Shown one piece after another: positions 11,641 through 23,933 of a stretch of 64,000 nucleotides of DNA (the stretch's first letter is position 1; every line of letters begins with the position of its first letter). A program made the position numbers and the translations under genes. Origin of the DNA: Cricetomys ansorgei (Eukaryota; Chordata; Mammalia; Rodentia; Nesomyidae); NCBI GenBank assembly GCA_026225945.1, contig JAMJFZ010000769.1:4583501-4647500 (forward strand), written 5' to 3'. The notes below the pieces were generated by a model, which was not told the origin of the DNA, did not search any database, and saw only the letters and a list, made by a program, of their open reading frames with translations.

Positions 11641-12224
11641 TAAAAGATAGCAATAAGATTCATAGGACAGAAATAGAATCAAATAAATCTGAAAGCTACA
11701 CTTACATTTCATTGAACAATTCAAAGATGATAAAACCTGTAGAGTAGCATCTAATTGGCAGGCCCTGTATCTGTTCATGTACAAAGATGCTTTTTCCTCA
11801 TTACCCTAATGGGATATGAGCATGAATATGCCTATGAATGACTTTGAAACATTGAAGTCAATATAGAGAAATAAATTCTCCTCCATCTAAGAGACAGAAA
11901 CACACAATCCCCCAAAAACACAATGGAAAAGATTAAACTGTAATTTAAAAACACCTCCATGTATTAAAGTGTGGGTTTCTACCCCATAGATAGGTACACA
12001 TTAAAAAAAGAAGTTATTCCTGGATTCTGCTGTAATACCATTAGTGATCCCAATGATGAAAGAAGATCATTTTTGATATCCTGGCTGACACTCATATGGA
12101 GTAGACCTTGATAATTCACATTATGAGAAAAATACCAAATGACTTATTTATTTTCCACTGTAACTGTTTTTAAAAAAGTACAAGGTCAGCAATGCTAAAA
12201 TATTTTTTCAAGCCCTTGTCATTC
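11641..12224. other. Unassigned AT-rich sequence
   Basis: Nothing recognised; it may hold further diverged L1. Confidence 0.4.
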
Positions 12225-12971
12225 AAATAAAATCAGTATTTGAATGGGTTCAGTAAAGTTGGAGAAGACAAAACAACATACAAAATCAGTAAATCAGTTG
12301 CATTTCTATACATTAAGAAATCATCTGAAGAGGAAGTTGTTAAAAACAATTCTCTCTGCATCGAAAACAATAAAATAAGAGTGAACTAAAGTGAAGGACT
12401 TGTACATGAAATTAGGAAATATTAATGAAATAAAACTTAAAAGACATTTTGCCTTCATGCACAGGAAGAAGTGGTACATTTAAAATGCCCACAGTACCAA
12501 AAACAATCCAGAAATTAAATGTGATCACTTTCAAAACCTCAATGGCATCTCTTAAGAGAAAGGAAAAACTACCTTAAAATTCAGGTGGTACCACAAAATA
12601 CAGCAAATAACCAACCACATTGATGACGAAAATCAAATTTATATATTGCAGTTCTTGGCTCCAGTACTAACAAAACAATATAGCACTGGCATTTATACAA
12701 ACATAATATGTCAGGGGAATGGGAGAGATTACCCGGAAAGGTAAAAAACAATTAAACAGAGCCCTATACTTAATATTCAGCTCAAAATGAATAAAACACT
12801 TAAAGGTAATACTTGAAACTGTGGAAATCTTTCAGTAGGAGAAAAAGCCTTTATGGCATTTTCTAAGTAATGATTTTGTGGATTTGATATCAAAATCACA
12901 GGCAACAAAGGTGTAATAGACAAATGGGACAGCATCAGAATAAAACAGCTGAGCACAGCCAAAGAAACACT

Positions 12972-13035
12972 TGTGATGCTGAGGATCAAACTAGTGACAA
13001 GCCCTCAAATTCTGAGCTATATTCCTGTCCCTCAA
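12972..13035 (-). mobile_element. ID-type SINE fragment, antisense
   Basis: TGCTGAGGATCAAACTAGTG then GAGCTATATTCCTGTCCCT matches the complement of a tRNA-like ID head. It splits the old L1. Confidence 0.6.
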
Positions 13036-13184
13036 ATGAAAAAAAAATGTACAGAATGAGTAAAGCAACCTAAGAAGTGTGAGAAAATACTTGTGAACAT
13101 GTTTAAAAAGGAGCCAATTTTCAAAATGCATAAATAACTCTTATATCTCAATGACAAAAAGGATAATTATCCAATTAAAGTTTT

Positions 13185-13395
13185 TGTCAAGGGAAGTGAA
13201 GACCTATGTAAGAATGCTTACTGCTCAATGAAAATTACTGAAGTTCACATCCCAGTCCACATGTAACAGAGTCTTACAAAAGCCTGTAGCTCAAGCTTTG
13301 AGGATCCAACCCTGCACTCTTCTGGTTTTGAGTTCATGCAACCATACGCATTTGAGTATACACACAGGCAGACATATACAGATACAAAAAGAGCT
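13185..13395 (+). mobile_element. B2/B3-type SINE, sense, diverged
   Basis: TCACATCCCAGTCCACATGT, AGCCTGTAGCTCAAGC, CCCTGCACTCTTCTGGTTTT and the 3' CACACAGGCAGACATA follow the B3 order. It is inserted in the old L1. Confidence 0.7.
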
Positions 13396-13414
13396 TTGAG
13401 ACACATTAGAACAT

Positions 13415-13690
13415 ATGTGTACGTGTGTGTGTGAAGGGGGGGAGGTGTTTGTTCATGGATCTATGGATCTGCACACCTGTGAAGGGAATAGGTCACAATT
13501 GGTGTCTTATATGCCACACTATCTTTTTGAGTCAGAGTTTAACCTTTAGCTCAAGGATTCGGCCAGCAGTCTCAGAAATCTTCTATCTTTGTTTAGAAAG
13601 AAAACAAGTGGGTTAAGGGTATCTGAACTCAAGTGATTATGCTTGTATGGTAAATGCTTTATTGACCGAGCTATCTCTCCACATGCTGCT
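13415..13690 (-). mobile_element. B4-type SINE, antisense
   Basis: Starts with a GTGTGTGTGAAG-type 3' body and ends in the antisense tRNA-like head: CTGAACTCAAGTGATTATGC then TGACCGAGCTATCTCTCCA. Same layout as 29573-29855. Confidence 0.7.
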
Positions 13691-14344
13691 CAAGGATTTC
13701 AATGCACATTTTTTTCCACAAAAGAAGACATATTAGGGTTCAACAGTTATATGAAAACAAATCAAAGCCACAAAAATACATCATGCCATACTTGTTAAGG
13801 TAGCTATTAACAAAGAAAACCCAAGATAAATATTATAGTAGGAGTTGGAAGGTTATAGATAAATTGAGCACTTTATACAGTTAATGATGTATACAGCAAA
13901 ATGATGACTGCACTTTAGAAACAAATATGGCACTTCCTCAAAAAATTTACCAACATAACATTGCACACAAGCAGTATCACATCTGAGTATTTATCCAAAA
14001 GAATTGAAACCCAGGAGATATTGGGACTTTCCTATATATTGCATTGCTGTTCACAGTGGTCAAAACCTAAATGTTCAACAGATGAAGGAATAAAAATATG
14101 GGTGCAAATATGGGTGCTCAGTAGATGTGACATGTCCTAGATTCTATCTCCATCACTACAAAATTTGACTTAATACAAGTAAAACTTCCAAAGTATATTC
14201 TTATTAAGGTATATAACAGGTAAAATGAGTTTATCTTCCAAAGGTCAGTATATAAATATCATCCTTAAAAGATGTAAACTACAGAAATTTGAATATTTTA
14301 ATTATTTGCCTTCTTAATCTATGTAATTTAATAGTCTATTCACA

Positions 14345-14480
14345 ATCTACATGATAATATTAACAATAAGAATACAGTACTTAATAAGTGATCACTGGGA
14401 ATATGCTAAGTGATTTCAAATTTATTACCAGGATTCTCTCAGACCTCAGAATAGCACTAGTTCAAATACCTTCATATTAA
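14345..14480 (-). mobile_element. MIR SINE, antisense, diverged
   Basis: ACTTAATAAGTGATCACTGG and TATGCTAAGTGATTTCAAAT resemble the antisense MIR 3' half. Confidence 0.45.
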
Positions 14481-14983
14481 AAGTGAAATATTAGATTTCC
14501 ATGACTCCGACTCTCATGTATTTATAAAGAACATCTACTTAACAGGTAAAATCTCACTAATTCATATCTGAGAGTCTTGAAGTGTTAACTTATATGTTCA
14601 CATATGTGCCTACCTTGCTGGGTGCTATAGCATCCTTAGGCCTACCTGGAATAATACCTGGAAACTAGTATTTATTTTCAGTAACTGCTGGACTCCCTAT
14701 TATTTTACCTCCAAATATCCAGAGATATTACAGTTTCTGCTTGTCATTGTCTGGAATTTAGCATGGCCTGTTTCTGTTAGATCAGCTGGCTATACATGTC
14801 GCTAAGTCCTATATGTGAAACACTTGTACCTTCTACTGGCACACCTGCTTGGGAGTTACATGGTAAAATCAGAATCTCTGGGTTTATTTGCCTGCTTATC
14901 CATTATTCTTGTATACTTCAAAAACATGTATTATATGGTTAGATGCTTTCTTCCCTGCTGTTCTAAAGGATCATAATCCCATT

Positions 14984-15381
14984 TGCTGGCTAGTTTTATG
15001 TCATCTTGACACAGGCTAGAGTCATCTGAGAGGAATAAACCTTAACTGAAAAAAAATGTCTCCAGAATCAGGCTGCAACCAGACAAGCCTTTCTTAATAA
15101 GTGATCAATGTGAGATTACTCAGCCTTTGTGCTGGTGCCATTCCTGGGCTGGTAGTCCTAGATTCCATAAGATAGCAGGCTGAGCAAGCCATAAGGAGCA
15201 AGCTAGTAAGCAGTACTCCTTCATGGTCTCTGCATCAGTTTCTGCCTCCAGGTTCCATCCAATTTGAGTTCCTGTCTTGGCTTCCCTCAATGGACTATGA
15301 TATATAAGCCAAATGAACCGTTTCTTCACCAGGTTGCTTTTGGTCATGATGTTTCAACACAACTTTGGTAACCCTAATACA
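14984..15381 (+). mobile_element. Rodent ERVL/MaLR-type LTR, copy a, sense
   Basis: Starts TGCTGGCTAGTTTTATGTCA and ends near CCCTAATACA, with TGGGCTGGTAGTCCTAGATT, AGCAGGCTGAGCAAGCCATA and TTGCTTTTGGTCATGATGTT between. The AAATGAACC word near 15311 stands where related copies have a polyadenylation signal. The same LTR recurs at 46474-46690, 51912-52320 and (antisense) 57797-58216. The MaLR class rests on the TG...CA ends and the 5-bp TSD of the 57.8-kb copy. Confidence 0.75.
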
Positions 15382-17429
15382 CCTCAGTATTCTTACATAA
15401 CCACTTTCATAAGAATAACTGGCAACCGTGCATTATCACTGAGTTAATAAGCCATCAGTTCAGTGTTAAGCTTTTGGATACTTCCAGTAAAATGACTCAT
15501 TTCCTTCTATTTGAGCCAGTGTTCTAGTCAGAGATTTGAAGAAATAGAACAGAGATGTGAGGTCTTCACCCAGAAGCAAGCATGGTACTATTTCTACCCC
15601 AGGATTAATGTAACACAGAAACAGTTGGTTATCACCTCTAACCTGGCCACTTCTAAAACTCCCCATAGTAAATGAAACTCCATGGCAGACCTTCATGACT
15701 AAACATAAAGAAGAACAGAAGTTAACAGAAGAAAGGGGATCATTTCTCTAGCTAAGAAGAGAGCTTAAATAGCATTTTAAAATGCCTATGGTTTTTAAGA
15801 CTACTAACTTGGCAAGAATAAGGTAACATTTGGGATCCCAAATGTTTACCCAAGGAACTGCATCTTTAAAATTTACGTACATCAACATTTGAGAAAGAAC
15901 TTTCGGTGTTTGTTGCCAACCTTTTCATTATATTAGAGTTATTTTGGGATATTAATAACCATTGTATCCTAGCCTGCAGCCCCAGCAATTTGATATAGCC
16001 CATCTGGAATGTTCTTCTGTTTTTCCACAAGTAATTGTAATGTGTATTGGAGGTTGGGGGGTCACTGTAATTAGAGTGACATTTTATTGTTAAGTGAAAA
16101 ATGTTTACAAATACGTTTTAAAGGCCATCTTTCTTCAGAAAAAATAAAGGAAATATTAATTGGCATAGCAAGTTTGTTTGGGAATGTTTTCTAATAAATA
16201 TGAAAATTTAGAGGCAAACCAAAGAAAAGGAACTCACACAAGTAATTAGCTTTGCTGTGTCACAGGGCTGTGCACAGTACAGAGTGGAAAATAGAAACTT
16301 TTAGATAAAAATGAATGAAGAAGTTGAGAACCTTACCACCCAGGATCAAGAAATTGAATTCAACTTGAGAGTCAATTGAGAACCACCATAGGAGTCTGCA
16401 AATGGCAGTGGCATGATGAAAATCGTGACTGAAAATGAAAACATCACTAACAGCATAGCAAGGTGGCCAATTCAATGTTTCTTTAAAAGCAGTCTCCAAG
16501 GAGCTGTTTCCTTGTTTCTCTTTAGCAGGCATTTTAAGCTACAATGATGAAGTATTTCTACCTATCATTAAGGAAACACATAAGGATCATTAAATTATTA
16601 GATATTTGATAGTTCAAATTGACAATACCTGTTGAACTAGTCCAGCTTACAAACACAGGGCTATACTCAAAGTTCTGCAAAACTGAAAATTTAGAAATTA
16701 AGTTGCCTTAATACATTATTTTGCCTGCAAATAAGAAGCACAGAGAGGCACTATGTGTTCATTATACTATGATTCCTGAGTTGTATTCATGTACAAAATT
16801 GTCCCCCAACTTTTAGACAATACCAGAGCCAGCATGTAGTGAGAAGTATATCATTTGATAAGAGCTGAGAAGCATGGACTTGCTGTTTTCTAAATGATTT
16901 TATTGGTCATCTTTGTACGTGAACACTCAGAGTTTCTCATTGATATGAAAGTAGACTGTTGTACAATTTGAGGAATATGTTTCCTTATTCTATTTCATGG
17001 GCTGCTTTTTTGAATCCCTGTGTGGGTAATGCTGTTTGTTACTGGGGCGTAACTGATTAAAATAAGTTAGACTTAGAAACCAGTGACAAGATCATCAGTG
17101 ACTTCGTCCCATTTAGAAAGAAGTATTTCCACTATAATTGTATTCAACTGAAACTTGTTAAAGTGGGGCTTACAAAATTGAGAATTGGAAAACTTGAAAT
17201 TACTTTGGAAATTATATAAAAATGATTTAAAGAGAATAGGACACATGCATACTCACCAACAGATGAAGTCAAAGAAAAATAAAAAAAAATAGGTGTGTTA
17301 AATTGGTATACTTAGCACTTTTGTGATTACTAATAAAAATGTGACACAGTTATTATATGATGCTATCTGATTTCCTGTCTATGAGCAACTCTTTTTCTTA
17401 TCTGATGCCTTAGATCTTAAGAGACATTA
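15382..17429. other. Repeat-poor sequence, no gene seen
   Basis: Left part of a 5.7-kb block with almost no recognisable rodent repeats. Mostly AT-rich, with scattered higher-complexity stretches (for example 16000-16120). No splice-flanked coding exon can be defended. Confidence 0.5.
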
Positions 17430-17585
17430 TATCTCATGAGGCCAGAGTTCCTCAGTATGCTATCTCAAACAAGCTACATTAAAATTTCCTAGGCTCCTTT
17501 CTCTATAAATGGGACTATGCTGTCCTACCAGAGACCTACTGACTCAGAATGTCTTGTGACTGTGAATCTGCTTTTGTCTAGGATA
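17430..17585 (+). mobile_element. MER5-like hAT-Charlie relic, sense
   Basis: GGCCAGAGTTCCTCAGTATG, GAGACCTACTGACTCAGAAT and GTGAATCTGCTTTTG follow the MER5 consensus order. The ends are decayed and no TSD is visible. Confidence 0.5.
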
Positions 17586-20500
17586 TTGAAATACAAATGT
17601 TTAAAACTATTTTGGTAATTTTTAAAAATGTTTGAAATCATGGTATGGGGGGCTAGCTATGTCTTACCTGCAAGTGACAACTATGTTCTTTTTTGTGTGG
17701 GGAGAACAGGACTGTTATCTCAATCACTACATTTTCTCACTTGAATTTAGTTTTTCTAATCTTTTACTGGTTTAAAATCAAAATATTGAATATATGGCAT
17801 GATAGAAATTGTTTTCATTTCCAAAGCAGTCATTTCTCTAATGAGGGTTTGAACCCACTTTCTGGAATTTATCTTTGCAGTGGTTTTAAAAGATGATGAA
17901 AATAAAATTAAATGAAAAGTATGGACAGTAACAAGTTAAGTCTTCAGAATATGGAGATAGGTGTAATAAGAAAATCAACCTCCATCTATTGCAGATCTGA
18001 TTTAGTTATAATCTAGCCCATGTAATATTTTGATGTTCTAACATGTCCCAGCAATTAACAGACAGAGTGATACTACTCTTTTCTTCTTGTAGATCATACT
18101 GCCTTCATTTTCAATATGTCTTTGAGACATTCTTCTTTACAAACACCTCCATCCAACTTGAATAAAAAAAAGCACTACTTGGGTAACTTTTAAGCCTGGT
18201 GCTCCCTAAGTTCAGGGAGTTAAGTGTTGACCAAGTATATATATATATATTGCCATCCCAATAGCAGATTGGCTAGACACTTGGTTACTGGTTTTATTTT
18301 GAGATATTACCATGCAGGGAACTTAGAACTTACCATGACTCAATGGGCCGGAGTACCTTAAATCCTCTGTGTATGTTAACTTGGGAAGGTTAGCTGTATT
18401 TGATTGTTTATATGCAGAACTATAGGTAGCTTCAAGGACAATATCACCAGAATCCTCTATGTTTTACCCTATTGCTCTGTACATTTAAAATTGTTGAGTT
18501 TATGGACTTTTTTTCAAGTTAAGAGCTATAGTCATGGGAATTAGAATCAAGCCAAACCTGAAGAAAGGTTGGGACATTGGAAGATGATGATTAAAAAGAG
18601 CAAGCAGAATTTGCGTTTGGGCCACTGCTAATAAGCCAGTCAGTAAAGTGCTATTAAGAATACTAATTCTTGAGCAGCACAAAAACATTTTCTCTTTGCT
18701 CTGCTGGTAATGTCCTAGAATTATCAGCTGCAAATCAGAGGAGATCTCTTTATTGTAAAAAATTATGGAAGCCTAGGAAACACAGGTACCCAAGAATGAG
18801 GAGACTCTGGGACATTTCTGCCTTTTACCTCTCCTGCCAACAATGAGTTACTTTGACATAGATTTTATTTGTAACCTATGGACCATTAGACATTTAGGTT
18901 GGGTATTCATAAGAATTTCACACTATGAAAAATATCTGAAACATCCAAAGAAAGGAATTTTGGCGGTTTTCTATCATTCAAAAATTGATAACCAATTCGC
19001 TACTCAAGCTTCCAGGTATATTATTTTAGATGAGAGAATTTTGGAAGCAGCGATTCTTTCAAAATCTGTTCAGAAAACCCATTACAAACAACCACAGGAA
19101 GGTGACCATTATTACTCTAAAAAGGGAAAGTAAATACCAGGCTTAATTTTTTCATGTGCAGTAAAGACTTTAGTTTTGAGGCAGAATCTAAAGTGAAGAT
19201 TTTGTTCACTCTGGTCATTTTGGTCTCCCTGGTTGAAAGATATTACTGAGATAAGGCACCATTGAAACAACATCTAGTAAACAGAAGAAAGGAATAGAAT
19301 GTTATTTGAGAACTGCTGTCCTAAATATTCTTTGGCTCAAAAGAGTAATGCTTATACCCACATGGGCTTTCTTTTGATGTGCCCTGAATTACGACTCTAG
19401 CCTCTGGTATCTTCAGGAGCCAACCGGTAAAAACGAAAGATTCATTTGGTAATTATGTGTGTAGGATTCTGATATTGCTGTAAAATGAGGCAACAAAAGC
19501 AAATTCTATTGTACTGATTCTAATTTTAAGAGTGTCACTTTGTGATTTTCTTTGTTTGAAACACATCCTTAAAACCATAGGAAGGGCAACCGCCTCTTAC
19601 ACAGCTCTGATCAGTAGAAATGCCCACCATAACTAGATCTAGAAGGAAATTACATCCCCTAGACCAGCATAGCTTAGTATGAGAGAATATGTAACTGACT
19701 CACTGTTTACAGAGATGTGTGCCCTGTGTAGCAACCTGTGCTGAGAGACTATCAGAGCACTTAAAACTATTATCCTAAAAATGAAAGGAGTAATTCTATG
19801 AAAGATGACTTCAGGAATCTAAAGCAGTACTTCTCTACTGGTGTCAAACTGTCCATATTGCTTTGGGTTTAAGTTGAAAGCTCTTCTGTAGCAGTACTGC
19901 TTTCATTTATCTCAGCCAGTTAACTAAGACGAGCATTAGGTTTTATCATTCAGCCTTTTTCAAAAACAGCTGAAGAGATCGCTTCCATAATCAGAGAAAT
20001 GATATTTCTCTAGGAAATATTAATACCAGATTCCAATATTCTGTCTCTGGAAATAGTAAAAACCAAAAAATAGTAAATACCAAAAAATAAAGCTAATTAT
20101 GATTTCAAGATTTCAGACTGACACTTTTACCTCTCTTCTTTGCACCACATTATGCTGTGTGGAGATAAGTACAGGCAGTCAAATAAGTTAAATGTTGCAT
20201 ACAAACTTTACTTCTGTTGTACCCTGGAAGGTGAAGATAATCAGTGCTGAATCAGAAATCCAACTCAGCTTGGCCAGTCTTTTCCATAGGAATTTTAGAG
20301 CTCAGGCAATAGGAAGAAATGGCTTAACTTGTTGAAATTAATCTGGAACCATGAATGGTTTCTAGCAAATGACCCACTGCTTTTATTTCCTCTAAGAAAA
20401 TCAAGGGAAAGTATATTGCAGAAGAAAGAAAACATAAACAAACAAACAAAAGTACAGGCAAGTTAAGTATAGAGTTGCAAACAAGACTTGAAGAAAGGAA

Positions 20501-21071
20501 CAGGAACCATAGATGAATTTTATGACTGTTCATTTCTGGGTTATAACAACTTATTTGTAAAGCATTGTCTTGGGCACTATATAGTAAATAGATTTTACTG
20601 CAATAAAGAATAAATGATCAAGAAACTATTACCGTATTTCTGGTTAGAGAAAAATCATGTTGAGAAAAAAAGAGAAGATGTTAAAAATCAGACAAATTTT
20701 TAGTACATTTTGCAGCCAAAACCAAAGGAATTTTCTAGTTTAAGGAACTAATGGAATTTTCTAATTTAAGAAATCAATGGATTTTTCTAATTTAAGGAAC
20801 AAAAAACATGTAAAAACAATGATAAGATATTGTCAATGAAGGAACTACGTAGATAAAGATAAGAAAAGTGTGTTCTAATAATCATTACTTAAAAGTTTAG
20901 AGTTATGGAAAATAAAAATATAACCTTATATGTAGTAAGTATTAAATAGGCAATTTTACTTGTAACTATTTTGCTTAGGAATAAGCTAGAGTAAGTAGTG
21001 GATGAAAACTTAAAAAAAATCTACTTTCAATAAAATAAAAAAGTATACCCTGTGCTCTAGCATAAAATCAT
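17586..21071. other. Repeat-poor sequence, no gene seen
   Basis: No dispersed repeats recognised. It contains a small 26-bp tandem triplication at 20727-20804 and a 96-codon open frame at 18843-19133 with no known motif. Candidate region for conserved noncoding DNA. Confidence 0.5.
20727..20804. repeat. 26-bp tandem repeat, three copies
   Basis: Units start at 20727, 20753 and 20779, each GGAATTTTCTAATTTAAGGA or a close variant. The spacing is exactly 26 bp with a few substitutions per unit. Confidence 0.9.
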
Positions 21072-21072
21072 G

Positions 21073-21137
21073 CCCCCCCCCCCACGAAAGAGAGAGGTAG
21101 GGAGAGAGAGAGAAGGAAGGAAGGAAGGAAGGAAAAA

Positions 21138-21208
<71 letters not shown>

Positions 21209-21231
21209 GAAAGAAAGAAAAGAGAAAGAGA
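21073..21231. repeat. Poly-C and long (GGAA)n(GAAA)n purine tract
   Basis: A C-run at 21073-21083, then 133 bp (21099-21231) of unbroken purines on the plus strand, mainly GAAA units. Homopurine mirror-repeat tracts like this can form triplex (H) DNA. Overlapping frames encoding Lys/Arg or Phe/Ser repeats are artefacts. Confidence 0.97.
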
Positions 21232-21359
21232 CTATACACAATCATTGTAAAAAGAAATTAAGACAAAGAAAAACTGAAAATAGTAATTTCTCTAATTTCT
21301 GGTTATAGATAAAAATTCTACTGGTGAACTTTTAGTCGCTTAAAAAATCTTCTGAATTT

Positions 21360-21728
21360 TTCACCATACTTTTGTATTCTCAATAGCAGTTACTCATCAA
21401 TGGGTAAATGCATAAAGAAAATTCAGAATGTTAATGATAAAAGTAATAGCCTAACATTTTTATCAAAATGGATGGAAGTTGAGGATATTAAGGTAAGTGA
21501 AATAAATCAAGCAGAAAGATTTTATAGAAATTGAAAAAACAATGGAGGTTACTAGAGGTGGGATGGGATTACATTGGAGAGGGGATAAAGAAAAATCTGT
21601 TAAGAATTAATTTAGAGATAGGAGCATGACTTTCTGGTGAGTTCTTTGCAGTAGGAAGACTATGGATAGTAATATCATATTGTATATTTCAAAACTGTAA
21701 AACCACTGCCTTTTAACACAAATAGGTG
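21360..21728 (+). mobile_element. L1M-type L1 3' end, sense
   Basis: AAAATGGATGGAAGTTGAGG, TTAAGGTAAGTGAAATAAAT, GGAGGTTACTAGAGGTGGGA and TTGTATATTTCAAAACTGTA match the C-terminal and 3' region of old L1 elements. Confidence 0.75.
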
Positions 21729-21935
21729 TTTGGGGGCTAAAGAGTTTTCTCAGTTGAGAGCAGTGTCTATTCTTCCAGAGAACCTGAATTCAATTCCCAG
21801 CACACACATGGCAGCTCATAGCTGTAACTATAGTTCCATGGGATCTGACATCTTCTTCTAGCCTCTGCAGGCATGTGGTACACAGGCATGCATCGAGAAA
21901 AAGACCCATATACATAAAATATAATAATAAATAAT
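21729..21935 (+). mobile_element. B3/B2-type SINE, sense
   Basis: GGGGGCTAAAGAGTTTTCTC head, GAATTCAATTCCCAGCACAC B-box region, CCATGGGATCTGACATCTTC body and an A/T-rich tail. Confidence 0.9.
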
Positions 21936-22039
21936 TTTAAAGCTTAAATATAACCTGTACTGATATAATAATAGTTTAATGTATATTTTTTCAGAAAAAA
22001 CTAGTGATCTTTCCTCATCACAATTTAAATATATCTCAT

Positions 22040-22290
22040 CTAGTATTTATGTAAAAAGAATCATGTAATATGTACTGTTTGGAGCATGGCTTTTTAATTG
22101 AGTAAAATATCTTTCAGATTCATTAATATTATTATATGTTATCAGTTCCTTCTTTTTACTTAGTAAGCAGAATTCTATTTTATAGATATACCAGATTTTG
22201 TTTATTCATTAGTGCCTAATCCTACTTAAAAGTATTGAACATATTTTTCAGAATGAAAAAAGACTTTTTTGACTTAGTATATTTGTGAGT
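22040..22290 (-). mobile_element. L1M-type L1 fragment, antisense
   Basis: Complement of the old L1 ORF2 3' region: AGATTCATTAATATTATTAT, ATTCTATTTTATAGATATAC and TTTATTCATTAGTGCCTAAT. Confidence 0.55.
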
Positions 22291-22502
22291 TTTGGGAAGT
22301 TGCTCCCTTAAATATAAAATGAAAAAGTAAACAAACACACTTTGAAACTTTACTAGAACTCAAAAAACGAAAGAAAAATGACACATATGCTTTTAGCATA
22401 AACAGCAGTATTCAGTTCAATGAAGTAGATTGACAATTTCTGCTTTTTCCAATAGCTACAAATTATGGATTAATTTAAGTGAAAATTTTGATATAGGAAA
22501 AT

Positions 22503-22553
22503 AAGAAATTTATTTACATCTATTTATTTGGTGTGTAGACAGGTGCATGTGCC

Positions 22554-22608
<55 letters not shown>

Positions 22609-22745
22609 ATACAAGTGGCGGGGAGTCAAAGAACAATTTCCGAGAGTTGATTCTCTCTTTTTACCTTGTGGGTTCCAGGGATCAAACTCAGACCACCAGG
22701 CTTGGCAACAATGACCTTTATCTGCTAAGCCATCCTGTTTGCCCC
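22503..22745 (-). mobile_element. B2/B3-type SINE, antisense, with (TG)n
   Basis: Antisense order: a (TG)n tract at 22553-22610 standing where the SINE 3' end would be, then TGGGTTCCAGGGATCAAACT, CCACCAGGCTTGGCAACAAT and TCTGCTAAGCCATCCTG head. Confidence 0.85.
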
Positions 22746-22969
22746 TTGAAGACATATTTTTGAAACATTAATTTTGTATGCCTTCTCAGGATATGGTGTT
22801 TCTTAAACTGGGTAATACTATTTGTTGTTCAATTCAGATTCAAACTATATATCTACTATATCCCCATACCGAATATTGTTTGCACATTATGTGTTAGTGT
22901 GGTAATGAGAACACTCTATTAAATGTGAGTAGTACATGATTAAGCAATAAAAAATGATACGTCTTGTCT

Positions 22970-23195
22970 TAGTCCATTCATGTCCCTATTACAAAAAATG
23001 TTAAAGTATGTAATTTGAAAACAATAGAAATTTATTTTTCTCAGGTTTGGAGAGTGGAAAGTCCAAGAAAGTGCTAGCAGATTTAGTGTATGGTAGAGAT
23101 CTGTCCCATTGATGACCTGCTTCTTGAAGTGTCCTCATTATGACAGTAAAGGTTGCCGTCCACCAGTCATTGAAACCTCTCTTTAAAAGGGTATT
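22970..23195 (-). mobile_element. Old MaLR (MST/MLT1-like) LTR, antisense
   Basis: CTTAGTCCATTCATGTCCCT, TGGAGAGTGGAAAGTCCAAG, GCAGATTTAGTGTATGGT and GAAGTGTCCTCATTATGACA recall the antisense MST/MLT1 order. Confidence 0.5.
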
Positions 23196-23204
23196 AATAT
23201 CATT

Positions 23205-23591
23205 TTTCCTATTTTTTTCTTTTATTGAAAAATACATTTTTTTCATACAATACATTTTAATTACTGCTTTTCCTACCCCAATTCGTCAGAGATCCTCTCT
23301 ACTTCCTCTCCCATCTGAATCTGTACTCTTCTCTCTCTCCTTAGAAAACAAACAGGCAACTAAAGAATAATAATAAAATGAGTTTTAAAAAAAGCAAACA
23401 AATTGGAACAGGACAAAACAAACATACAGAATGAAAAGTGCCAAAGAAAAAGCACAAGAATCACATATGGATGCTGAGATACAAATGTTTGCACATACAG
23501 GAGTCTCATTAAAAACACAAAACCAGAAGCCATAATATATACACAAAGATCTGTAAGGTTTAAAAAAAAAAAGTCCCGATGAAACATTATG
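23205..23591 (-). mobile_element. L1 3' UTR (Lx-type), antisense, distal part
   Basis: Complement of the L1 end at 5.8-6.2 kb: TTTTATTGAAAAATACAT tail, then ACACAAAACCAGAAGCCATA (23517), the counterpart of the TATGGCTTCGGGTTTTGTGT block near 5886. The LTR at 23592 interrupts it. Confidence 0.8.
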
Positions 23592-23933
23592 TGTTGTGAC
23601 AGTTTATTTTTTAGTTATATGTAAAGTAATGTTTTATGCACTGTTGGGTGAGGGACTGCCTAGGTCACATGGCATTTTGTATTGTCTGCAGGTGGTGGAT
23701 TTATGTGAGGGATGTTTGATTGCTTGTGATCTGCATGTACTATCAGTAGAACACCCGAGGAGTTCTGAATCAATAAAAACACTTGAGCTCAGAAACTCAG
23801 GGTTCCACTGTCCAGTATTGTGCTTGCTCTGATGGCAATTTCCTCTGCTGAGGTCTGGTAGGGTTTGTACATATGAAAGCACCTCCATGTCTTACTTAGA
23901 GAGCCACCATGCCTCAGTAAGTGTACAACAACA
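23592..23933 (+). mobile_element. Solo LTR copy B (ERVK-type by TSD), sense
   Basis: 342 bp, beginning TGTTGTGACAG and ending TACAACAACA, so the ends are TG...CA with a short inverted TGTTGT/ACAACA. The flanks are a perfect 6-bp duplication, ATTATG at 23586-23591 and 23934-23939. TCAATAAAAAC near 23769 is a likely polyadenylation signal. A 6-bp TSD is typical of class II (ERVK) integration. No internal retroviral sequence remains. It lies inside an antisense L1 3' UTR and is younger than it. Related copies: 6767-7065 and 60624-60961. Confidence 0.85.

Larger units (their letters stand above)
12225..14110 (+). mobile_element. Ancient L1 (L1M-type) ORF2, sense, broken by SINEs
   Basis: Old L1 ORF2 sequence in order: CAGTTGCATTTCTATACATT (12296), ACAATATAGCACTGGCATTT (12674), GGCAACAAAGGTGTAATAGA (12901), TTTATCCAAAAGAATTGAAA (13990) and GCTGTTCACAGTGGTCAAAA (14047). 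The frame is heavily decayed. Three SINEs (12972-13035, 13185-13395, 13415-13690) were inserted later and are listed separately. Confidence 0.8.

Noticed and set aside
18843..19133. 96-codon open frame in the repeat-poor block
   Set aside because: No recognised domain or splice-site pair; kept only as a point to check in a conservation search.
21070..21261. Lys/Arg- and Phe/Ser-repeat open frames on the two strands
   Set aside because: Direct translation of the (GAAA)n tract.
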